Made by a program: the position numbers and the translations under genes
Shown: in pieces, positions 47,101 to 54,258 of the stretch
Numbering within the stretch: the first letter of the stretch is position 1
How the letters are laid out: the number at the start of each line of letters is the position of its first letter
Notes under the pieces: generated by a model
What the model saw: only the letters and a program-made list of their open reading frames with translations
What the model was told of the DNA's origin: nothing
Databases searched by the model: none
Assembly: GCA_004431415.1 (NCBI GenBank)
Contig: QPMI01000338.1
Coordinates: 1 to 54,258 of the forward strand
DNA: 54,258 bases
Origin: Cyanophora paradoxa
Lineage: Eukaryota; Glaucocystophyceae; Cyanophorales; Cyanophoraceae
Direction of reading: 5' to 3'

Positions 47101-48327
47101 ACATTCGAAGGTAGGTCAGGGGGAACTTGAACCGAAAGCTGCGAGCGGGCGGATCCGAACGTTAACGGCGCAGCGCTCAGATGCATGCGCCCAATTTAAA
47201 GCCGGTGGGGGATCCGGACGGAGCCGTCGGACCTGTGTGTCGCGAAGGCGTATCTGCGCGCGCGCACCCGCGTGTAATGTCATAATTGCACGCAGTGGGG
47301 CGGCGAATTCGAAGCGGAACTGCCGTACCCAACGTAGGCGGCGTCGACGACGGCGACCCAGACGGCGGCGACGACGCAGCCCCAGAGGATCATGAAGCTG
47401 CCGCGAGGGCGTCGTCAAGAATATACGACGCCCTTGTTCTCATTTAAAGTCTCGGCGCGACCCGCCTCTTTAAATTTGAGTTCTTATTCAAAGAGGGCGC
47501 GGCGGGTCGCGTCGAGATCTAGAGCGCACCGACCCCAGGTCCACCACTGCCCGTCGAATCGGAACCAGTCGTGAAAGAACTGCCCCAAGCCCTGGAAGAC
47601 GGTCAGCGCAGGCCTGCCAGGCTGGGCCGGGCCGGGATTACGCAGACCGTGAAGGGCCCCCCCCACGGAACCGGGTCGCCGTTCACTCCCGGCAGGCCCC
47701 AGAACCTGATCGGCTTCGGATCAAGAACCGACCGGAGGCCTTGCGGCCAGGCCTATCGGCAGGCCGGGGCCGCGCGCACATCATGGCCAGGGGCATGAGG
47801 AGCGTGAAGAAGGCCTGGACCGCGAGGTCGAAGACCTGCCACCGCTTCGACCGGCTCGTGTCCTGCCGAAGCCGAACGTCAACGGTCCGGCCACGGGCGA
47901 CTTGGCCGCTGGCCGAAGCCGCGGGCGAGGCCCTTGTTATAAGCTTAAGGTTAATATAGCTAACTTAGTCATTATAATAAAGCCTTTCTATGCAGGATCC
48001 AGAGACGAGGCCGGCGCCCCCGGGCCCTCGCATATAGCCAGAGTCCGGCTTCGAATTCCAGATCACGCACTTTGATGGCGACCTTACCAAGTTGACCGGC
48101 GCGGGGCGTCAGTGAGCGGGAAGGCCCAGGTCTAGGTCTCCAGCACGCGTATACGTACGCGCGCGCACCAGCGCGATTCCGAAGACGGTCGTGCGGACGG
48201 ACTCCAGAGCGACGCGGACCTCGCCGGCGGCGCCGGCGGCCTCCCCGCGGGTCGAGGCCCAGGAGCTCGCCTGCGAGCCGCCGTGGGCCGAGCTTCCGTC
48301 CCCGCCTCCTCTCTTCGGGCGCGCCAT
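38124..48327 (-). CDS. TmcB-like multipass membrane protein with PAS domain
   Basis: A very long gene of many small exons separated by short introns. ATG at 48327 opens MARPKRGGGDGSS (exon 48169-48327). The first part is multipass membrane: VFDLAVQAFFTLLMPLAM (about 47810), SFMILWGCVVAAVWVAVV (about 47370), GILAITSATLFAFLVLSYCY (about 46470), TGLLAIGAVAIALWTVVAF (about 45860), IALYCSFLWIVFFMAS (about 45680). Then comes the helical-repeat signature of tiny-macrocyst TmcB/TmcC proteins: RISYGAFLLSFNENKH (about 45210), IFRADQDRLQETQSL (about 44965), HLEFQKNMSGAKRFHKH (about 44780), FHEEVLRDEAAAADLYDAA (about 44250). ASAVLGVSEEKLKGMSLADF (about 42800) is PAS-like. The C-terminal half has further helices and LEEKLAEANNLLEHEAL (about 38460), and ends LGIVVAVVAFCYLCAPPL, stop TAA at 38124. 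Known family members are poorly characterised membrane proteins of protists and algae. A split into two genes cannot be excluded. Confidence 0.65.
46722..46806. repeat. Intronic poly-G tracts
   Basis: Two long G runs (about 46722-46738 and 46783-46806) inside an intron of the TmcB-like gene; C runs on the transcribed sense strand. Confidence 0.8.
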
Positions 48328-48329
48328 GA

Positions 48330-50214
48330 CGGAGCCCCCGCGTGCAGAGCACAGGGAGCAGCAGGAGACAGCTGCAGCTGAGGGTTAAATATATGGCCTT
48401 CAGAATCGAGAGTCCAGATGCGAGGGCGCCGAAGCGCTAGCTAGCGCTGTAGCCTGTAGCCGCTCGTCGACCGCCGCGGCCGGCCGGCCAATTTGCAAAC
48501 GCGTTTTGATGATCCTAGCGAAACTCTTCTGCTGCGCATGCGTAAGTGGAAGCTAGCTATAGGCTAGCTATAGCATCGGCGCCGTCACCGTACCGTGCCG
48601 CAGTGCGCGACCCGCGGCTGCGCACCGGGCTGCGCCGCCAGCCATGGCAGTGCACTGTGCAGGCTGCAGCCTGCAGGCTGCAGCTGCCCCCTCCGAGGCT
48701 CCGGCCGCGGGCGCCAGCCTTCAGGCCGGCTGAGGCGGCATGGAGCCGCTGAGGTAAGGCAAGGGCGCATCAGATGATCGGAGGGCAGACGGAGGCGGCC
48801 ACTGCCGGCCAGACGGATTCGGAGACTCGACGGCCCGGGATCGGAGAGATGCCGGCGTGACGTCGACGGCGGCCGACGCGTACGCCGTGACGGCGGCGTC
48901 ACCGGCCCGTCACGGGGTGACGGGGACGGATGAACTTACTTTGAGTTTTTTTTATGCAGATTCAACGGTCGACATCACGACGACACTGTGACATGCAGGC
49001 TGATGCAGCAATGCAGCAGCATGCTGGCATGATGCTGCATGCAGCCTGATGCAGGATTCAGCAGCAGGAACTTTGCCAGGAAGTACTAGTTTCGCAAGAA
49101 TCTGGAGATTGCAATTGGAATCGCAAGTTTCGCAACTTACTGGTATACTATGAAGTCTATGCCATGATCATCGGATGATACATGTACTATGATGATGATG
49201 TACAGTACTACTAGGCTGGTGCGTACTAGTAGCCTTAACTACTGTTCTTAAGTCAGGATTCCTACCCGGTGACCGGTAGCCTCTTATAATTAGGAACGAA
49301 CAAGGAACGAACGGCCCGCGGCCCGCGGCGCCCCGGCGGCCCGCGGCCCGCGGCGCGGGCCCGGGCCCGCGGCTTAGCGGCGGCTACCGTAGTACCCGGT
49401 TTAAATTTAGGTTCATGAAGCGGGGCCGGGGCCGCCGGGCGGCCGCGGTCGTCACGCGTACAGCGTCGACGATCGACGTCGGCGCCGGCCCGGCGAAGGC
49501 GGTCACACCACTGACACGGCCGCGGCGACTCGGCGAGGCGCCCTACCTATGGCCTGCAGCTCAGCGGGTGGTATGCCTAGGCGGCTGCAGGCTGCAGCGG
49601 CACTGCGGCAGCGTTCTTGCCAAGTTGGGGCAAGTTGGGGCCCGCGCAGGCCTGCGGCGCCCTCCCGCCAGGGCCGCCACACGTGCACATACTATGATAC
49701 GGCCCTGATAAGGCGCATGCGCAGCGCAGGCCTAGCTAGCTAGCTTAAATCTCCTTCCGATCGAAGCTCGCCGAGTCGGAAGCGGCGGCGGCCACGTGCA
49801 CGTGCACGCCGGCGGCGGCTTTCAAGCTTGCACGAGTCGCACATGGGATAGTTTCCCGTCGCGCGAGACATCGTCAGGGTCATCGATTGCGCGCGCGTAG
49901 TTCTATATCCCGGCCGAATTTCGAATGGATCCCGGCCGCGGGCAAAGATAATACATGGTTCAAATTGTCTCCCAGTCTACACATGCCTAAACTGCCTCTG
50001 CACTGAAACGAAACGGAATTCGAATGCGGTCCAATGTGTCCTACCTTAACTCTGACTGAGCGGCCGGGCGCGGCGAGCGAGCAAGCTTCGAACGAAGCGA
50101 ACAAACGACGACGAACGGGAGCGGACGGCCGGGGCTGCACAGGGCCGGGGGAGGGGAGAAGGAGAAGAAGAGAAGGAGGAGGAGCCGAGCCAAGGCAAGC
50201 TAGACTGCGGCGGC
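48330..50214. other. Intergenic region with GC palindromes and GCA/TGC repeats
   Basis: No gene could be supported. It holds a GCAGCA/TGATGC-rich patch (48985-49070), a dense GC palindrome block made of CGCGGGCC and GGCCCGCGG units (49312-49375), and a GTGCACGTGCAC palindrome near 49798. ORFs at 49415-49743 are composition-driven. Confidence 0.45.
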
Positions 50215-52154
50215 CTACGCGCCGATGTTGAGCCAGTCGCGCGGGGTACGGGTGACCTTGAGCAGCTCCGCCTCGCGCGAGCCGGCCGCCGGCTCGTGGT
50301 CGTACTCCCACCGGGCGGTGAGGGGCATGGACATCAGGATCGACTCGGTGCGGCCGCCGGTGCGGAGGCCGAACTGCGTGCCGCGGTCGTACACAAGGTT
50401 GTACTCGACGTAGCGCCCGCGCCGGATCTGCTGCCACTCCTTCTCCGCCTCCGTGAAGGGCTGGTCCTTCCGCTTCTCGACGAGGGGGATGTAGGCCGGG
50501 ATCAGCGCGTCGGCGCAGTCCTTCTGGAAGGCCATGATCGCCTCCTGGTCCCGGTCGTTCCCTGCGCCCACGAGGCTCAGCGGGGGGTACGGGAGCGCGT
50601 GTGACTTGGGGGGGGGGGGGGAATACGGTAGGGCGGGGGAGGGGAGGAACGTAGGGCGGGAGGGGATACGGTAGGACGGGGGTACGGGAGGGTTGGGGGG
50701 GGGGGTACGGGCGCACAGTCATCGAAGAAGATGCCGCCGACGCCGCGGGTCTCGCCGCGGTGCTTGATGAGGAAGTACTCGTCGCACCACTTCTTGTACT
50801 TGGGGTACAGCGCCTTGTCGTGCTTGTCGCAGGCGTCCTTGTGCACCTGGTGGAAGTGGATCGCGTCCTCCTCGTACAGGTACGAGGGCGTCAGGTCCGC
50901 GCCGCCGCCGTACCACCTGCGCGCGCCCCGCCCCGCCCCGTCAGCTCGACCCGACAGAGGGCCGGCGGCGGCGGCGGCAGCGCGGAGCCGACGCACCAGA
51001 TCTTGGGCACGCCGTCCTTGCCGCCGATCTCGAAGTAGCGATAGTTGAAGTGCATCGTCGGCGCGTGCGGGTTCCACGGGTGCTGCGGCCCCCGCGCCTT
51101 CAGCCGCGCGGAGGGAGGGCGCGAGCGCGCGGGCGGGCGGGCGCGGGCGTGGGCGCACGTTGACGGAGCTAACGCCGCAGGCGAAGAAGGGGACCTCGCC
51201 CGAGGGCCTCTCGACGGGGGCGCCGGTGCCCGGCATGCGGACGGACTGCGCCGCCTGCACGAAGGCCTCCGGGCCGAAGCTGCCGTGCACGCACGAGACC
51301 GCCACGCCGCTCTTCTCGAACACCTGTCCCCGCGCGCGGCCCGCGCGTCGGCGCGGGCGGGGCGGGGCGGGGCGGGCGGGCGGGCGCGCACGTTGCCGCC
51401 CTGCTTGACCATCGTCACGCCGCCGCCGCCGGTCTTGCGGTCCCACGCGTCAACGCGGAAGTCGCCGGAGCCGTCGATCTCCTCGAACGCGGACACGATG
51501 TTGTGCTGCATCCTGCGGGCGCGGGCGGGCCGGCGGCTAAGTCTCGCGCGCGGCTGCGGCTGCTCGCGCGCACGCGTACGCACGAGAGATAGAGGAGCTC
51601 GGCCTTGCGCTTGAGCGGGTCCTCGTTGCAGGGGTGGTCCGCCGGGCGCTCCTTGCCGACCTCTGTGGGCGAAGACGCGAGCAGTGAGTCACGGAGCCGC
51701 GGGCGGCCGCGCGGATGGCCGAAGCGAAGAAGAGAAGCGCGTACGAGTGATTTCGGTGCGGCCACTCTTGAACTTGGTGTCCGCGGCGGCAACCGCGCGA
51801 ACACCGAAGGACGGGGCGACAACCCGCTTGGCCCGAGCGCCACGAACGCGGGCACCAACGAACTCTGCGAGGCGCGTACGTGAGCCGAGGACGCTCCACG
51901 CATCGCGTACGCGATATCTGACGAAATCTGACGAACCCGAGGAAGACGCCGCCGCGGCGAAGCGGGCGGGCTTCGACGAGATGCGAGCGTTGAGGGGCTG
52001 AGCCTGGGGACGTTCGCTTCAGGGCAGGCGAGGAGGATAGAATCGCGCAAGGCGGTTCGGGAGAACGAACCGGAGCCGCGCTGGACGCGGTGACGGGAGC
52101 GGCGGAGCCCGCGCGGGGCAGAGCCGCGAGGGTCGCGAAGGCGGGAGAGGCCAT
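50215..52154 (-). CDS. CPX1: Coproporphyrinogen III oxidase, oxygen-dependent (plastid)
   Basis: Oxidative decarboxylation of coproporphyrinogen III to protoporphyrinogen IX in heme and chlorophyll synthesis. ATG at 52154 ([16 protein letters not shown]) begins a plastid transit peptide. Phase-consistent exons: 51584-51662 ([20 protein letters not shown]), 51392-51512 ([31 protein letters not shown]), 51159-51323 ([28 protein letters not shown]), 50997-51082 ([18 protein letters not shown]), 50717-50916 ([31 protein letters not shown]) and 50215-50561 ([31 protein letters not shown], stop). All HemF hallmark blocks are present, including the conserved HFNYR and GGGADLTP. The region between the first ATG and 51662 contains at least one more intron that was not placed. 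Divergent from the cyclase gene. Confidence 0.93.
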
Positions 52155-52330
52155 GGTGCTAGCTAGCTGCTGGGCTTCGAACTGACGTGCCCGACAAGTG
52201 CTGGCGTGGCCGCCGAGCCGGAATATCTGACCGTCGATTCTGGGATCGCCCTGTACCCCCCAGTTAGGTGGACGTCAAGGCCTCCGCCCTTCAGTTTGCA
52301 GGGCTACTCGACCTCGGGACGACTACAGCA
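52155..52330. promoter_or_regulatory. Shared divergent promoter of CPX1 and CHL27
   Basis: 176 bp separate the two start codons, so both 5' UTRs and promoters must fit here or overlap the genes. A single GTAC lies at about 52251 in cctgtacccccc. GTAC is the core of the copper-response element used in Chlamydomonas at CPX1 and CRD1, but the same word is frequent in introns of this genome, so a regulatory role is only a hypothesis. No TATA box is obvious. Confidence 0.55.
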
Positions 52331-54258
52331 ATGAGCTGCTTCGCCTCCCCCATCCCCATCGTCGGCGGGGCTCGTCCCAGCACTGCGGCCCAGCTGCAGC
52401 CGGCCCGTTCGTCGTTCTTCGGAACCTCTCGGCCTGCAGCGAAGGCAGCCCGCCAGACTCGTTCGCGCGCGTTCGAGGTGAACGCCGTCGCTGTCCCGCC
52501 CCAGAAGGAGCCCAAGTTCGAGGTGCTCCGTGATGGCGTCAAGAAGCCGGGTGCGCGATGCCTCGGCGGCATCGATCAAATCCCATCTAGATTCATCGGA
52601 TGTCCCCTTTTTCAAAGACAGCAGCGCGCGCTGTCGGCCAGCTGTGCCAGTTTGCCTCCTTAACGGCCACGGCACGCGGCGCACTCGCTCCCCCGCCCGC
52701 GCGCGTCCGGGGCGTCTCGTGCCGCCATAAGATAAGATCTTCGTGCACGTGCGATTTGATGCAGTGCAAGGGTCCCCCGCCGGGGCGGCCACGCAATCAT
52801 GTGGGCGTGCCGACGCTAATATCTGCCCATCCGCAGCCGCGGAGAGCATCCTGACCCCCCGCTTCTACACCACGGACTTCGACGCGCTTGAGAACGTGAG
52901 TCTATCCTATTCCGCTTGCCTCTCATCGCTGCGCTTCGAACGTGATTTGAGCATGCCGCCGCAGCTGGACATCTCGTTCAACCTCGAGGAGATTGAGGCG
53001 ATCAACCAGGAGTTCAAGAACGACTACAACCGTGACCACTTCGTCCGCGATGAGTCGTTCTCGTCGAAGGACTGGGATGACATCAAGGGCGACACCCGTG
53101 CGCCGCCGCCGCCGCCGCCGCGCCGCCGCCGCAGGGGCCGACGCGTGCGGCAGGCCGCGTGTTCATCGAGTTCCTGGAGCGGTCGTGCACGGCGGAGTTC
53201 TCGGGGTTCCTGCTGTACAAGGAGATCGCGCGGCGGATCAAGCACAAGAACCCCGTGCTCGCGGAGTCGATGGAGCTGATGGCGCGCGACGAGGCCCGCC
53301 ACGCGGGGTTCATTAATAAGGCGCTGTCGGACTTCAACCTCCAGCTCGACCTCGGCTTCCTGACGAAGAACCGCTCCGTCCGCCCGCCCCGCACGTGCAC
53401 GCGTGCTTCGCCTCTGACGCCTCGGGCGCGCAGTACACGTACTTCGAGCCCAAGTTCATCCTCTACGCCACCTACCTCTCCGAGAAGATCGGCTACTGGC
53501 GCTACATCAAGATCATGCGGGTCCGCCGCCGCGCTTGAGCTGCCTCCGCCCGCACCCGCCCGCGCACCGCCTGAGACGCCGCTTCCGCGTGCGCAGCACA
53601 TGCAGGCGAACCCTGAGTGCATGGTGCGCAGGGAGCCCGCGCGCCGGCCGGCTCGCAGCCCCCGCACGCGCGCGGGCGGCCGCTGACGCGCGCCCCGCCC
53701 GCGCCCGCTGCCGCGCAGGTGTACCCGATCTTCAAGTACTTCGAGGAGTGGTGCCAGGACGAGAACCGCCACGGCGACTTCCTCGACGCCCTCCTCCGCT
53801 CCAACCCCCAGGTCCCCACCCGCCGCCCCGCAGCCCCGCGCCCCGCCGCCGCGCTCGCTCTCCGCTGCTGCGCCCGCCGCTGACGCCGCGCTCCGCTCCG
53901 CTCGAACGCGCAGTGGCTGAACGGCGTCCAGGCGCGCCTCTGGTGCCGCTTCTTCCTCCTCTCCGTCTTCGCCACCATGTACCTCAACGACTGTGCGCCC
54001 GTACCCCCCTCCCGCGCGCATCCCGTACCCTCCTCCCGCTCACTCCCGCCGCAGGGCAGCGGCGCGAGTTCTACGAGGCGATCGGCATCGACGCGCGCAG
54101 CTACGACCGCGAGGTGATCGTCGAGACGAACCGCACCTCGGCGCGCATCTTCCCCGTCGTCCTCGACCTCAACGAGAACTTCTGGAAGTACATGGACGAG
54201 GTACCCCCCTCTTCCCCCCCCCTCTTCCCCCCCGGGCGGCAGAGATTTGATCTGACGC
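52331..54258 (+). CDS. CHL27: Mg-protoporphyrin IX monomethyl ester oxidative cyclase (3' end missing)
   Basis: Aerobic di-iron cyclase (AcsF/CHL27/CRD1) that forms the isocyclic ring of chlorophyll on plastid membranes. Exons: 52331-52550 (transit peptide [13 protein letters not shown], then [14 protein letters not shown]), 52837-52895 ([16 protein letters not shown]), 52965-53097 ([20 protein letters not shown]), 53154-53377 ([20 protein letters not shown]), 53434-53520 ([20 protein letters not shown]), 53597-53623, 53719-53811 ([20 protein letters not shown]), 53914-53992, 54055-54200 ([20 protein letters not shown]). A tenth exon may start at 54243. Both ExxH iron-binding motifs of the ferritin-like fold are present: EARH in [11 protein letters not shown] and ENRH. 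Reading phases agree across all listed introns. Only the C-terminal end lies outside the window. Confidence 0.95.

Noticed and set aside
48546-49743. Small ORFs in the 48.5-49.7 kb spacer
   Set aside because: Short, composition-biased, without start context, splice partners or known motifs.

Overview
The window is nuclear DNA of a photosynthetic eukaryote, most likely a microalga with a primary plastid. It is GC-rich, its genes are split by many short introns (often starting GTGCGC and rich in GTACCCC), and its right edge holds two plastid tetrapyrrole enzymes whose N-termini look like simple transit peptides without a signal peptide. Both presequences carry a phenylalanine within the first six residues, which would fit a glaucophyte or red-algal type, but a green alga cannot be excluded. 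The genus cannot be fixed from this sequence alone.

Layout. Positions 1-5440 are a 126-bp GC-rich tandem array that runs off the left edge. Positions 5440-9060 are low-complexity GC-rich DNA whose minus strand shows several hydrophobic, membrane-like stretches in broken frames. From 9.5 to 28.3 kb lies a segmentally duplicated locus. Four units each carry a tRNA-like Pol III gene on the plus strand and, divergently on the minus strand, a multi-exon gene whose exons spell a right-handed parallel beta-helix followed by a BTB/POZ domain with a BACK-like helical tail. Unit 1 (9.5-10.9 kb) is truncated and has a nonsense codon. Units 2 and 3 (12.3-15.7 and 17.9-21.5 kb) share an 11-nt insertion that breaks the BTB frame. 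Unit 4 (23.0-27.4 kb) looks intact and carries a second BTB copy joined in frame by a 1,176-bp tandem duplication.

From 28.3 to 33 kb there is a 42-G run, a perfect 4 x 78-bp minisatellite, two paralogous small genes of unknown function, and a short F-box gene. Positions 34.0-36.9 kb hold a CABLES-type cyclin-box gene (plus). Convergent to it, 38.1-48.3 kb holds a very long TmcB-like multipass membrane/PAS gene (minus). After about 1.9 kb without genes come coproporphyrinogen III oxidase (minus) and Mg-protoporphyrin IX monomethyl ester cyclase (plus, cut by the window end). These two are head to head over about 176 bp, so two steps of chlorophyll synthesis probably share a promoter.

Functionally, BTB and F-box proteins are both substrate adaptors of cullin ubiquitin ligases. 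The beta-helix-BTB family would be a Cullin-3 analogue of beta-helix F-box proteins such as FBXO11. Gene models were assembled by eye from conserved peptides, splice sites and phase consistency. Exon ends are approximate unless stated.
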